A stretch of 64,000 nt of DNA from contig NZ_QXXQ01000001.1 in the NCBI RefSeq assembly GCF_003570715.1, positions 310,001-374,000 of the forward strand, read 5' to 3'. The notes beneath the pieces were generated by a model. It worked only from the letters and a program-made list of their open reading frames with translations. It had not been told where the DNA came from and did not search any database. Shown piece after piece: positions 15,656 through 24,196 of this stretch (positions within the stretch are counted from its first letter, which is position 1; each line of letters opens with the position of its first letter). The DNA is from Gemmobacter lutimaris (GTDB lineage Bacteria > Pseudomonadota > Alphaproteobacteria > Rhodobacterales > Rhodobacteraceae). The position numbers were made by a program, and so were the translations under genes.

Positions 15656-15670
15656 TTTCCTGATAGGTAA
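15656..15670. promoter_or_regulatory. Candidate operator upstream of dmmDABC
   Basis: TTTCCTGATAGGTAA lies 88 bases upstream of the dmmD start. It is an imperfect inverted repeat sharing TTCCTG..AGG with the site upstream of tmm (27221). Its position relative to the gene is nearly the same in both cases. Confidence 0.45.
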
Positions 15671-15703
15671 TTTTCTTGTCGGCTGCCCTTGGATGCGTCG
15701 GAA

Positions 15704-15733
15704 ATGGAAAAGGCGGGGCATCAGCCCCGCCTT
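15704..15733 (-). terminator. Terminator of the first APC permease gene
   Basis: AAGGCGGGGC (15710-15719) and GCCCCGCCTT (15724-15733) form a perfect 10-bp stem with loop ATCA. Read on the minus strand the stem ends in a run of T. It lies 21 bases past the permease stop and isolates that gene from the dmm promoter. Confidence 0.8.
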
Positions 15734-15753
15734 CCCCTGCATATGGCTGCCTG

Positions 15754-17436
15754 TTATTCGGGCAACTGGAAGAACCAGTTGGCCCAAAGTACAACCGCAA
15801 CCCCGGCGATCAGCGCGATATAGGGCAGCATACCCGCCTTGCGCTCGCCCAGATCGCCCTCGGCCAGACCCAGATCCTCATAGGCTTCCTTCGGGAACTT
15901 GCCGCCGTCCTGAACATAGTGACGGAACCAGAACACCGGCAGGATCAGCGCCGCAAAGATCGCACCCGAAACCAGAGCGTTGGAATAGCCCCAGACCTTC
16001 GCGCCGGCGCCAAGGAACAGCGCGTTCACGAAGGCAAGGCAGGTGTTCACCCCGATGAGCAGGGTCGGCGCTTTCCACGGGCGTTCCATGTGGCCCGAGT
16101 CGATCCGGTGAATCCAGCCCGCGTTCAGGTTGAGGAAGTTGAAGGTGATATAGCCCACGTTCGAGATGGCAAGGACGTAGAAATAGCCCGTCGCATCCGA
16201 GGCCAGCGCCAGCAGGAAGACGTTGAAGCCAAGGTCGGTCCACATCGCGCTGGTCGGTGCGCCATGCTCGTTCACATGGCCCAGATAACGCGGCAGCCAG
16301 CCATCACGCGAGCCCTGATAGAGCGTCCGCGACGACCCCGCCATGGCGGTCATGATGGCCAGGAACAGCGCGAGGATCATCAGGATCACGAAGATCTGGG
16401 TGATGACCGGGCCACCGCCGACCATGCTGCCAAGCGCCTCGCCGATGCCCGTGCCATCGACGATCCCCGGTGCCAGCATGCCACTGGTGCCCAGCACGCC
16501 CTGGAAGGCGAAGGGGATCATGAAGAAGAACACGATGCACAGCAGGCCCGAATAGAAGATCGCGCGGAAGGTATCGGTGCGCGGGTCCTTGAACTCGGCC
16601 GTGTAGCAGACCGCGGTTTCAAAACCGTAGGTGGACCAGGCGGCGATATACATTGCGCCAAGGAACAGCGTCCAGCCGCCAATGTCCCAAGTGCCATCCT
16701 CGCCCGAATAGGCGGCGGTCGGCGGCACGATGTTGGTGACATTCATGCTGTCGATCGCGCCGGTCAGGATCGGCACAAGGCCCACCAGCAAGAGCGGGAT
16801 CAGCACGACCAGCGCCATCACCTTCTGCGATTTCGCGGTCGAGGCGATGCCCTTGTGCTGGATCGCGAAGATGATCAGCATCAGGATCACGCCGATCACG
16901 AAGGTCGAGTTGAAGTGCAGGTTGCCCAGACCCGGAATGCCGATGCTGAAGGCTTCCCAGTTGCGGATGACCGGGGTCAGAGCCGCCACGGCGTCCTCGG
17001 TCGTCTTGCCCGCATTGGCGGCCATCCAGTCCAGCACGGCCGGGCTGTCGGCCAGCGGGATCGGGAACAGCGCGTTCAGGATATAGCCTGCCGCGATCGC
17101 ACAGCCCAGTGACAGCACCGGCGACCATGCGAACCAGTTGCACCAGACCGACAGGGGCGCGATCAGCTTGGAATAGCGCAGCCATGCCGTCGCGCCATAG
17201 ACCGAGGCGCCACCCGATTTGTTGCCGAACATGCCGGCCATTTCCGCATAGGTAAAGCTTTGCAGAAAGCCCATCACCATCGAGATCATCCAGACCACGA
17301 AAGCCGCCTTCCCGGCCACGCCCGCGATCCCGCCGATGGAAAACAGCACCAGCGGCGGCACACCCGCCGCCACCCAGAAGGCGCCTTTCCAGTCAAGTGC
17401 CCGAACGAGTTCGCCCGAGCCTTTCTCCTGAGCCAT
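15754..17436 (-). CDS. APC-family permease (amino acid/amine transporter)
   Basis: A 560-residue protein with about 12 predicted membrane segments in the APC (amino acid-polyamine-organocation) arrangement, starting FWVAAGVPPLVLFSIGGIAGVAG. The family signature region is SFTYAEMAGMFGNKSGGASVYGATAW, and a long loop occurs around residues 135-165. ATG 17436 has GGGAGT upstream; an earlier in-frame ATG lacks an SD. It has its own promoter region of nearly 300 bases and its own terminator. Given its place between dmm and mgs genes and the absence of a TMAO ABC importer, it is a candidate carrier for a methylated amine, but substrate is not readable. Confidence 0.86.
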   Translation of the reverse strand: MAQEKGSGELVRALDWKGAFWVAAGVPPLVLFSIGGIAGVAGKAAFVVWMISMVMGFLQSFTYAEMAGMFGNKSGGASVYGATAWLRYSKLIAPLSVWCNWFAWSPVLSLGCAIAAGYILNALFPIPLADSPAVLDWMAANAGKTTEDAVAALTPVIRNWEAFSIGIPGLGNLHFNSTFVIGVILMLIIFAIQHKGIASTAKSQKVMALVVLIPLLLVGLVPILTGAIDSMNVTNIVPPTAAYSGEDGTWDIGGWTLFLGAMYIAAWSTYGFETAVCYTAEFKDPRTDTFRAIFYSGLLCIVFFFMIPFAFQGVLGTSGMLAPGIVDGTGIGEALGSMVGGGPVITQIFVILMILALFLAIMTAMAGSSRTLYQGSRDGWLPRYLGHVNEHGAPTSAMWTDLGFNVFLLALASDATGYFYVLAISNVGYITFNFLNLNAGWIHRIDSGHMERPWKAPTLLIGVNTCLAFVNALFLGAGAKVWGYSNALVSGAIFAALILPVFWFRHYVQDGGKFPKEAYEDLGLAEGDLGERKAGMLPYIALIAGVAVVLWANWFFQLPE

Positions 17437-17728
17437 GAGAATACTCCCTGTTCCCTGTTTCGCCCCGGCGCATCGCATCTTCCGTGCGATCTTTGGCCGG
17501 TTCCTGTAAGCACGCGCGCCTTTCGCGGGTGCGTTTCGACTTTCGTCCGAACGTGCGGGGCGTCTCGGCGCCCGGCCACGCGGTTTGCACAGATTGTCGC
17601 AGCCTGACCGCCGGACAAAGTGTTTTTTGCTTTAGATGAAACTTTTTTTCTTTGAATCGCCGCGCGCGTGCCGGGGGCAGCGAATGCTCGCCCGAAAAAA
17701 GGGCAGCGCCCCTGTCCCGTCGCCCGGT
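17437..17728. other. Intergenic region upstream of the first APC permease gene
   Basis: 292 bases without a gene. It holds the permease SD (GGGAGT), GC-rich sequence with no clear structure, and an AT-rich patch at 17622-17660 that probably contains the promoter. A weak 4-bp hairpin GGGC-AGC-GCCC (17701-17711) read on the minus strand runs into six T (17695-17700) and may end the six-gene operon upstream. Confidence 0.5.
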
Positions 17729-18034
17729 TCAGGGGCGGGTGCGGTCTGCGGCGGCCCGGCGCGCGGCATGGTGCCAGATCTCGAATCGCACACGCGCCCG
17801 GCGATAGGCGTCAAAGGCTGCCATCGCCCAGACAAAGAAGCCGCCCGCATAGCGCCCGACGAAGGAAATCTCGGGTCCGGCGGTCAGGGCTGTGAAGCCG
17901 CCCAGCAGGAAGATGAAGAACAGGAAGATCAGCCCGCGCTGCGGCTCGCCATTCCAGACCTGTCCCGATCCGGGCAGGATCAGGGCCGCCGCCATCACAA
18001 GCCGAGGGTCCGGTGGTTCCTGCCTCAGGCGCAT
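17729..18034 (-). CDS. Small membrane protein of unknown function, last gene of six-gene operon
   Basis: 101 residues with two predicted membrane helices (about 12-32 and 36-56, the latter rich in Phe: LIFLFFIFLLGGFTAL) and a third amphipathic stretch, ending in a basic tail (RRARVRFEIWHHAARRAAADR). The N-terminal MAAALILPGSGQVWNGEPQRG recalls short TM2-like or DUF-type membrane proteins with a GSGQ.W.G motif. Its start overlaps the previous gene's stop by 10 bases, showing translational coupling. Function unknown. Confidence 0.68.
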   Translation of the reverse strand: MRLRQEPPDPRLVMAAALILPGSGQVWNGEPQRGLIFLFFIFLLGGFTALTAGPEISFVGRYAGGFFVWAMAAFDAYRRARVRFEIWHHAARRAAADRTRP

Positions 18035-18702
18035 TTCCGCATCCCCTCGCGCAGGACGTCGGACCGGATCGCCCGCAACCGTGCCACCAGCGGCACCAGC
18101 GCGTCCGGTGCCAGCGGATCACGGCCCAGTTCCGCCTCGCGGAACAGCAGATAGCGGCCACGCTCGGCCTCGTCTGCCAGCCAGACGATGCGCAGCCCTT
18201 CGGGCGCCAGCACCAGTTCCTTGACGCGGGGGTCGTCGAACAGGTCCAGATGACGGCGCAGCAATGCCGCCTCTGCCCCCGACAGCGGCGCCTCGCTTTT
18301 CAGCATCGCGTCGGCCGGAAACCCCGGTGGAAGCGTGGTCTGCACCGGCAATTGCGCGATATTGGAAAACGGCTCCACCCCGCGCGGGCGGATCATCAGA
18401 TGGATGCGCTGCGGGATCGGCAGCGGCTCCAGCGCGGTGACCAGCAGCCAGAGCGCAGGCAACTTGCGGAAGGTCAGGCTGTCGGGCACGGCTTGCAGGT
18501 CCAGCGCTATCCCGCCCATACGGCCCGCAACACGGGGAAAGCCGGTCGGCGCCCTGCCCCGACGCGCATCTTCCAGTTCCGGCAGGATCGCATCGAGATA
18601 CCCGGCCCGCGCCGTGGCGCGGACAGCGGCGGCGGCGCGCAGGCGGAGGGCCAGCCAGACCAGCCCCCCACCCAGTGCCAGAACCAGAAGTCCCAGCGCC
18701 AT
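18025..18702 (-). CDS. Uncharacterised protein with N-terminal membrane anchor
   Basis: 225 residues: one N-terminal transmembrane helix (LGLLVLALGGGLVWLALRLRAA) and a soluble remainder with no motif I recognise. The segment IQRIHLMIRP and a charged C-terminal half stand out, and the C-terminus ends in CA. ATG 18702 shares one base with the TGA of the APC permease upstream (TGATG), so it is translationally coupled to it. A longer open frame begins at 18867 inside the permease gene and is rejected. The coupling suggests an accessory subunit or regulator of that permease. Confidence 0.68.
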   Translation of the reverse strand: MALGLLVLALGGGLVWLALRLRAAAAVRATARAGYLDAILPELEDARRGRAPTGFPRVAGRMGGIALDLQAVPDSLTFRKLPALWLLVTALEPLPIPQRIHLMIRPRGVEPFSNIAQLPVQTTLPPGFPADAMLKSEAPLSGAEAALLRRHLDLFDDPRVKELVLAPEGLRIVWLADEAERGRYLLFREAELGRDPLAPDALVPLVARLRAIRSDVLREGMRKCA

Positions 18703-20096
18703 CAATACCCCCGCGGCTTCGGCCAGGGCATGGTGAACTGCGCCCCCCGGTTGACGAAGCGGTAGCGCCAGAAGTGGAACCACAGCGACACGACGATATA
18801 GAACACGATCATCGCCACCAGCTGCGTGCCATAGCCAAGGAACACCGCGAAGAAGGCCAGACCGCACAGCCCCAGCAGCACCATGGCGGGCAGCGGGTGG
18901 AACGGATGTTCATAGCCCCGCTTGATGGTGTCGAGCGGCCATTTGCGCCGGAACAGGATGATGTTCAGCGGCATGAAAGTGTATTCCAGCAGCCCCGACA
19001 GGATCGAGAAGGTGATCACCTGATCCAGCGGCGCCCCCAGCGCGAAGATCAGCGCGATTGGCACGAGGAAGATGATCGCGCGATACGGCGTGCGGTATTT
19101 CGGATGCACCGCACCGAACCAGCCCGGCAGATACTTGTCGCGTCCCATGGCGAACCATGCGCGGCTGGCATCATTGATGCAGCCGTTGGCCGAGGCCAGC
19201 GTGGCAAACAGCGTGCCAATGCCCAGAAGCACCATCAGGAAGGTCGAACCCGACAGCCGCGCCGCGTCGAACAGCGGCACACCCGACTGGCCAAGGTATT
19301 CCCACGGCATCAGGCCCGCGCAGACATACCATGTCAGCGTCGCGGCAATGGCCAGCGTCATCACCCCCGCCAGCGTGCCGAAAGGCAGCGCGCGCGCGGG
19401 GCTGCGCACTTCCTCGGCCGCCTGTGTGGTGCCCTCGATCCCGAGGTAATACCACAGGCCGAAGTGCATCGCCGCCAGCACACCCAGCCAGCCATAGGGC
19501 ATGGCCGCCTGCCCCGACATCAGCGCCGCGTGGTTCATCTCGCCCATCCCGAGAATCCCCGAGGTGCTGAGGAACAGGATGATGATGGCGGTGAAGGCAA
19601 TGGCGGTGATGACAAGGTTGAAGGTCAGCGTCGCCAGCACGCCGCGATAGTTCAGCCATGCAAGGAACATGATCGACAGGATGATGAAGGGCCGCTGGTC
19701 CAGCCCGCCCTCATGCCCGCTCATCGTGGCGACGGTATCGACAAGGAAACCCACGGTGATCGCATTCGCGGCTTCCAGCATCGTATAGGCGAAGACGAGG
19801 TAAAGCCCGACGTTGAAGGCCATCAGCGGCCCGACGATGTGCTTCGCCTGGGTATATTGCCCGCCGGCGGCGGCGACGGTCGATGTCACCTCCGAATCGA
19901 TCATGGCAACGCAGGTATAAAGAATGCCCGCAAACCAGCAGGCCATCAGCGCCGCATAGGCCCCGCCTTTGCCGACGGCAAAGTTCCAGCCCATGTATTC
20001 GCCGACCAGCACGATGCCGACCCCAAGCGCCCAGACATGGGCAGGGCCCAGCACGCGGGCAAGGCCGACGTGTTCGGTTGTATCCGTCTGTGCCAT
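18702..20096 (-). CDS. APC-family permease of the six-gene operon (ethanolamine/amine permease-like)
   Basis: 464 residues with about 12 membrane segments. The start GPAHVWALGVGIVLVGEYMGWNFAVGKGG and the segment YYLGIEGTTQAAEEVRSPARALPFG are typical of the ethanolamine-permease branch of the APC superfamily, which takes up small amines by proton symport. ATG 20096 follows a 56-residue gene by one base, with GAGGG inside that gene as SD. It is embedded among small membrane proteins, three before and two after. A role in importing methylamines or a related amine is inferred from context. Confidence 0.87.
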   Translation of the reverse strand: MAQTDTTEHVGLARVLGPAHVWALGVGIVLVGEYMGWNFAVGKGGAYAALMACWFAGILYTCVAMIDSEVTSTVAAAGGQYTQAKHIVGPLMAFNVGLYLVFAYTMLEAANAITVGFLVDTVATMSGHEGGLDQRPFIILSIMFLAWLNYRGVLATLTFNLVITAIAFTAIIILFLSTSGILGMGEMNHAALMSGQAAMPYGWLGVLAAMHFGLWYYLGIEGTTQAAEEVRSPARALPFGTLAGVMTLAIAATLTWYVCAGLMPWEYLGQSGVPLFDAARLSGSTFLMVLLGIGTLFATLASANGCINDASRAWFAMGRDKYLPGWFGAVHPKYRTPYRAIIFLVPIALIFALGAPLDQVITFSILSGLLEYTFMPLNIILFRRKWPLDTIKRGYEHPFHPLPAMVLLGLCGLAFFAVFLGYGTQLVAMIVFYIVVSLWFHFWRYRFVNRGAQFTMPWPKPRGY

Positions 20097-20097
20097 G

Positions 20098-20268
20098 TTA
20101 CCCTCGGTGGCTTTCTTCGGTCATGGCTTCCAGCTCGCCTTCACGCGAGGACATCAGAATCTCCTCCGAATAGGTGCTGTCGGTCCTGATCCAGTCGATG
20201 ACGATGAACAGCCCGAACAACGCCGAAGCGCCCCAGGCCGCAAGTTCAAGCAGGTTCCACATATCCAT
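20098..20268 (-). CDS. 56-residue single-span membrane protein
   Basis: A short gene between two membrane-protein genes: start ATG 20268, stop TAA 20098-20100. The product begins MDMWNLLELAAWGASALFGL, giving one membrane helix (about 4-25), followed by an acidic polar tail (YSEEILMSSREGELEAM). It begins 3 bases after the preceding stop and ends one base before the APC permease start, so it fills the operon with no spare sequence. That tight packing, and a plausible membrane helix, support it as real. Function unknown. Confidence 0.7.
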   Translation of the reverse strand: MDMWNLLELAAWGASALFGLFIVIDWIRTDSTYSEEILMSSREGELEAMTEESHRG

Positions 20269-20271
20269 GGC

Positions 20272-20649
20272 TCAATCCTCGAACTTCTCGGCGATCACGT
20301 CGCGGTATTCCTTTTCGGAAAAGCGCAGCAGGATCGCGTAATAACCCACGATGACCACGATCATCGCCAACAGCGCCCCGATGGAGAAGCTGTAGTCGAA
20401 TCGCGCGGTGATCATCTCGGCGGCAGAGGCGGCATCGGCAAAGCCGAGCTTTTCCCATTGTGCCACCATGGTTTCATTCTGCCCGAGGCTTTCCCATGTC
20501 GGGTTCTCGACAGCGGCCGAGGTCACGGCCGATCCGGCCAGCCCCATCCACAGCGGGATGTAAAGCGCACCGATGGCCATGATCAGCAGCACGATCACGT
20601 CGATGATCTGGCCAAGCTTGCCCTGTGTCGGGGGGGTATAACGCGCCAT
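20272..20649 (-). CDS. Small two-helix membrane protein with extracytoplasmic loop
   Basis: 125 residues. Helix 1 at about 14-36 (QIIDVIVLLIMAIGALYIPLW) and helix 2 at about 88-108 (SIGALLAMIVVIVGYYAILL) flank a 50-residue polar loop (ENPTWESLGQNETMVAQWEK). The C-terminus is acidic (FSEKEYRDVIAEKFED). The layout suits a transporter accessory subunit. It starts 3 bases after the previous gene and ends 3 bases before the next. I do not recognise a named family. Confidence 0.75.
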   Translation of the reverse strand: MARYTPPTQGKLGQIIDVIVLLIMAIGALYIPLWMGLAGSAVTSAAVENPTWESLGQNETMVAQWEKLGFADAASAAEMITARFDYSFSIGALLAMIVVIVGYYAILLRFSEKEYRDVIAEKFED

Positions 20650-20652
20650 GTC

Positions 20653-20943
20653 CTAGCGCCCCTTCGCATCGCGGGCGGCATCGAGGAACTTGATGTCCAG
20701 CCCATACATGAAATCGCGGTCTTCGCGGTAATGCCGCAGCATGGCGAGGATCGCGGCGGTGTTGAACAGCAGCACGATGGCGCCGCCGATCAACAGGGTG
20801 ATACGCGCACCGCCAGTGGGTGCGAGAGACCATGTGGCCAGTGCCACGAAGATGATGGAGAACCAAAGCCCCAGAACGAAAGCCCATGCCACCGTCACGT
20901 CACGGCGGTGCATGGCCTCGATCCGTCTTGTCAGATCAGACAC
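20653..20943 (-). CDS. Small two-helix membrane protein, first gene of six-gene operon
   Basis: 96 residues with a charged N-terminus (MSDLTRRIEAMHRRD), helix 1 at 17-41 (VAWAFVLGLWFSIIFVALATW), helix 2 at 47-69 (ITLLIGGAIVLLFNTAAILAML) and a cytoplasmic-looking basic/acidic tail (RHYREDRDFMYGLDIKFLD). It leads an operon of six densely packed genes, divergent from mgsABC-gmaS. A candidate operator lies 74 bases upstream. No known function; the constant association with an APC permease is the only hint. Confidence 0.75.
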   Translation of the reverse strand: MSDLTRRIEAMHRRDVTVAWAFVLGLWFSIIFVALATWSLAPTGGARITLLIGGAIVLLFNTAAILAMLRHYREDRDFMYGLDIKFLDAARDAKGR

Positions 20944-21243
20944 GTCACTTCCTCCCTATTGTCCCCTTTCAAGGCCGGTTTGCGCGGGGTGCACTTTTTC
21001 TGTCCGGCAATTATTTTTTCCATCAGGAAACACGCGCTGCGACATTCTGTCAAGAAAACCATCGAAGCCGGGTACAAGTGATCAAAAAACGCGCAGTTTT
21101 GTGATTCACGCCTGAAAAATGCGACGCCAATCTTGTCATTCCCGCCTTCCATTCCCCCGGATGAAAATTTGTTTCTTACCAGTTGAAAGGTGAAAAATCC
21201 GGTGCTAGCGTGATGGAAATTCGCCCATCAAGGAGTCGACACC
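20944..21243. other. Divergent control region between six-gene membrane operon and mgsABC-gmaS
   Basis: 300 bases without a gene. AT-rich relative to the flanks, with a candidate operator at 21017-21030, the segment GTTTCTTACCAGTTGAAAGG at 21171-21190 about 55 bases before mgsA, and the mgsA ribosome-binding site AAGGAG at 21230-21235. Both promoters must lie here, so the amine permease operon and the N-methylglutamate pathway are probably controlled together. Confidence 0.6.
21017..21030. promoter_or_regulatory. Candidate operator in the mgs divergent region
   Basis: TTTCCATCAGGAAA is an inverted repeat with TTTCC and GGAAA arms. It is 74 bases upstream of the six-gene operon's first start and 214 upstream of mgsA. 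It shares TCAGGAAA with the sites upstream of tmm and, on the other strand, dmmD. Confidence 0.45.
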
Positions 21244-22140
21244 ATGTGCGGTATTGTCGGACTGTTCCTGAAGGATCCCAAGCTGGAGCCCCGGCTTGGC
21301 GAGCTTCTGACGGATATGCTCATCACCATGACCGATCGCGGGCCTGACAGCGCCGGGATCGCCATCTATTCGCGTGGCAAGGACGGCCACGCCAAGCTGA
21401 CGGTCCAATCGGCCGATCCTGACCGCGATTTCGCGGATCTGCCCGAAAAGCTGGGCAAGGCCATCGGTGCCTCGGTGAAACTGGCGCAGAAGGACACCCA
21501 TGCGGTGCTGGATCTGCCCTCTGACCGGCTGGAGGCCGCTCGCCACGCCATGCGCGAGATCGCGCCCACCGTGAAGGTGATGAGCGCGGGTGAAGGCATT
21601 GAAATTTACAAGGAAGTCGGTCTGCCCAAGGACGTGGCCGCCCGGTTTGACGTGGCACACATGCAGGGCACCCATGGTATCGGGCACACCCGCATGGCAA
21701 CCGAATCTGCCGTGACCACCATGGGCGCGCACCCGTTCTCGACCGGGTCCGACCAGTGCCTCGTGCACAATGGATCGCTGTCGAACCACAACGGCCTGCG
21801 CCGCGAGCTGATCCGTCAGGGCATGACCTTCGAGACCCAGAACGACACCGAAGTCGCCGCCGCCTATGTCAGCCACAAGCTGCAAGAGGGCCAGAACCTC
21901 GGTCAGGCGCTGGAATCGGGGCTGGACGATCTGGACGGCTTCTTCACCTTCGTCGTGGGCACCAAGGATGGCTTCGGCGTCGTGCGCGACCCGATCGCCT
22001 GCAAGCCCGCCGTCATGGCCGAAACCGACCAGTATGTCGCCTTCGGTTCGGAATATCGCGCACTGGTCAACCTGCCGGGCATCGACAATGCCCGCGTCTG
22101 GGAACCGGAGCCCGCCACCGTCTACTTCTGGGAACGCTGA
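21244..22140 (+). CDS. mgsA: N-methylglutamate synthase subunit A (GlxB-like glutamine amidotransferase)
   Basis: 298 residues of the class II (Ntn) glutamine amidotransferase fold. The catalytic Cys is residue 2 (MCGIVGLFL), exposed after removal of Met1, and typical segments TDRGPDSAGIAIY, GIGHTRMATES and LVHNGSLSNHNGLR follow. It corresponds to the amidotransferase domain of glutamate synthase as a separate subunit. In N-methylglutamate synthase it is thought to act on gamma-glutamylmethylamide, delivering methylamine to 2-oxoglutarate. ATG 21244 follows AAGGAG. First gene of mgsABC-gmaS. Confidence 0.9.
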   Translation: MCGIVGLFLKDPKLEPRLGELLTDMLITMTDRGPDSAGIAIYSRGKDGHAKLTVQSADPDRDFADLPEKLGKAIGASVKLAQKDTHAVLDLPSDRLEAARHAMREIAPTVKVMSAGEGIEIYKEVGLPKDVAARFDVAHMQGTHGIGHTRMATESAVTTMGAHPFSTGSDQCLVHNGSLSNHNGLRRELIRQGMTFETQNDTEVAAAYVSHKLQEGQNLGQALESGLDDLDGFFTFVVGTKDGFGVVRDPIACKPAVMAETDQYVAFGSEYRALVNLPGIDNARVWEPEPATVYFWER

Positions 22141-22142
22141 AC

Positions 22143-22832
22143 ATGCAGACATTCGACCTCGCCGCGCAGGGCCTGCGCGCGCTGAACCAGACGCTTCACG
22201 GCCTGAACGGCACCACCAACCAGACCGCCTGGGAAGTGGTGAACCCCAAGGGTTCGCATGCCATAGCGGTGGGCCTTGATGCGCCCATCGACGTGACGGT
22301 GAAAGGTTCGACCGGCTACTATTGCGCCGGGATGAACAAGCAGGCGACCGTGCGGGTGAAAGGCTCTGTCGGCCCCGGCGTTGCCGAAAACATGATGTCG
22401 GGCACCGTCATCGTGGATGGCGACGCCTCGCAATATGCCGGAGCCACCGGCCGCGGCGGTCTGCTGGTCATCAAGGGCAATGCGGCCTCGCGCTGCGGCA
22501 TCTCGATGAAGGGCATAGACATCGTGGTGCATGGCAATATCGGCCACATGTCCTGCTTCATGGCGCAATCGGGCAATCTGGTTGTGCTGGGTGACGCCGG
22601 GGATGCTCTGGGCGATTCGCTTTATGAGGCGCGGCTTTTCGTGCGCGGCAGCGTGAAATCGCTGGGCGCCGACTGCATCGAGAAAGAGATGCGCCCCGAA
22701 CATCTGGAGCTTCTGGCCGACCTGCTGAAGCGTGGCGAGGCCGATCATCTGGCCAAGCCGGAGGAGTTCAAGCGCTACGGCTCTGCACGCAAGCTCTACA
22801 ATTTCAACGTCGACAATGCGTCGGCCTACTGA
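22143..22832 (+). CDS. mgsB: N-methylglutamate synthase subunit B (GlxC-like GXGXG domain protein)
   Basis: 229 residues forming the right-handed beta-helix (GXGXG) domain found at the C-terminus of glutamate synthase large subunits. Repeating glycine turns are visible in VKGSVGPGVAENMMSGTVIV and IVVHGNIGHMSCFMAQSGNL. It has a structural role linking the amidotransferase and FMN subunits. ATG 22143 lies two bases after the mgsA stop; the open frame extends upstream inside mgsA but that part is a shadow. Sits between mgsA and mgsC as expected. Confidence 0.89.
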   Translation: MQTFDLAAQGLRALNQTLHGLNGTTNQTAWEVVNPKGSHAIAVGLDAPIDVTVKGSTGYYCAGMNKQATVRVKGSVGPGVAENMMSGTVIVDGDASQYAGATGRGGLLVIKGNAASRCGISMKGIDIVVHGNIGHMSCFMAQSGNLVVLGDAGDALGDSLYEARLFVRGSVKSLGADCIEKEMRPEHLELLADLLKRGEADHLAKPEEFKRYGSARKLYNFNVDNASAY

Positions 22833-22841
22833 GGCGCCAGA

Positions 22842-24170
22842 ATGACCGATTTCCCGCATACCCCGCCCAAGCAGAGCTGGACCTTCTCCAACGATGTGAA
22901 CGCCGAAATCCGCCGCGCCGCAGCCACCGGCATCTATGACATCCGCGGTGGCGGCTCCAAGCGGCACCTGCCGCATTTCGACGACCTGCTGTTCCTCGGT
23001 GCCTCGATCTCGCGCTATCCGCTGGAAGGCTACCGCGAGAAATGCGCCACCGACGTCTGGCTGGGCACCCGCTTTGCCAAGAAGCCGATCCATCTGGACA
23101 TCCCGGTGACCATCGCGGGCATGAGCTTCGGCGCCCTTTCGGGCCCGGCGAAAGAGGCGCTTGGCCGTGGCGCCAGCGAGGCAGGCACCTCGACCACCAC
23201 CGGCGACGGCGGCATGACCGAAGAAGAGCGCGGGCATTCTAAAACGCTGGTCTATCAATACCTGCCCTCGCGCTATGGCATGAACCCCGATGACCTGCGC
23301 CGCGCCGATGCGATCGAGGTCGTGGTGGGTCAGGGTGCAAAGCCCGGCGGCGGCGGCATGCTGCTGGGTCAGAAGATCTCTGACCGCGTGGCCATGATGC
23401 GCAACCTGCCCAAGGGCATCGACCAGCGCTCGGCCTGCCGTCACCCCGACTGGACCGGGCCGGACGATCTGGAAATCAAGATCCTTGAAATCCGCGAGAT
23501 CACCGAATGGGAAAAACCGATCTATGTGAAGATCGGCGGCGCCCGCCCCTATTATGACACCGCGCTCGCGGTGAAGGCCGGGGCCGATGTGGTGGTGCTG
23601 GACGGCATGCAGGGCGGCACGGCGGCCACGCAGGACGTATTCATCGAAAACGTCGGCATGCCGATCCTCGCCTGCATCCCGCAGGCGGTGAAGGCCCTGC
23701 AAGACCTCGGGATGCACCGCAAGGTCCAGCTCATCGTCTCGGGCGGTATCCGCACCGGCGCCGATGTGGCCAAGGCCATGGCGCTTGGCGCCGATGCTGT
23801 GGCCATCGGCACGGCAGCCCTTGTCGCACTGGGCGACAACGATCCGGCGCTGGAAGCCGAATACCAGAAGCTCGGCACCACCGCCGGTGCCTATGACGAC
23901 TGGCACGAGGGCAAGGACCCTGCCGGGATCACCACCCAGGACCCGGACCTGTTCAAACGGTTCGACCCGATCCTCGGCGGTCGCCGGTTGAAAAACTATC
24001 TCAAGGTGATGACGCTGGAAGCCCAGACCATCGCCCGCGCCTGCGGCAAGAATCATCTGCACAACCTCGAACCCGAGGATCTCTGTGCGCTGACGATCGA
24101 ATCCGCCGCCATGGCAGGCGTGCCGCTGGCCGGGACCAGCTGGATCCCCGGCCGTAACGGCGGCTTCTGA
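22842..24170 (+). CDS. mgsC: N-methylglutamate synthase subunit C (GlxD-like, FMN-dependent glutamate synthase domain)
   Basis: 442 residues with the TIM-barrel FMN domain of glutamate synthase: IPVTIAGMSFGALSGPAKEALGRGA, DVVVLDGMQGGTAATQDVF and a GGIRTGADVAKAMALGADAVAIGTAAL phosphate-binding end. This subunit reduces the 2-iminoglutarate-like intermediate, so the set converts gamma-glutamylmethylamide and 2-oxoglutarate into N-methylglutamate and glutamate. It starts 9 bases after mgsB. The homologous GlxBCD of other bacteria lack a known role, but gmaS and mgd in the same island decide the call. Confidence 0.9.
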   Translation: MTDFPHTPPKQSWTFSNDVNAEIRRAAATGIYDIRGGGSKRHLPHFDDLLFLGASISRYPLEGYREKCATDVWLGTRFAKKPIHLDIPVTIAGMSFGALSGPAKEALGRGASEAGTSTTTGDGGMTEEERGHSKTLVYQYLPSRYGMNPDDLRRADAIEVVVGQGAKPGGGGMLLGQKISDRVAMMRNLPKGIDQRSACRHPDWTGPDDLEIKILEIREITEWEKPIYVKIGGARPYYDTALAVKAGADVVVLDGMQGGTAATQDVFIENVGMPILACIPQAVKALQDLGMHRKVQLIVSGGIRTGADVAKAMALGADAVAIGTAALVALGDNDPALEAEYQKLGTTAGAYDDWHEGKDPAGITTQDPDLFKRFDPILGGRRLKNYLKVMTLEAQTIARACGKNHLHNLEPEDLCALTIESAAMAGVPLAGTSWIPGRNGGF

Positions 24171-24196
24171 GAAAAAAAGATAGAACAGGGAGTTAG

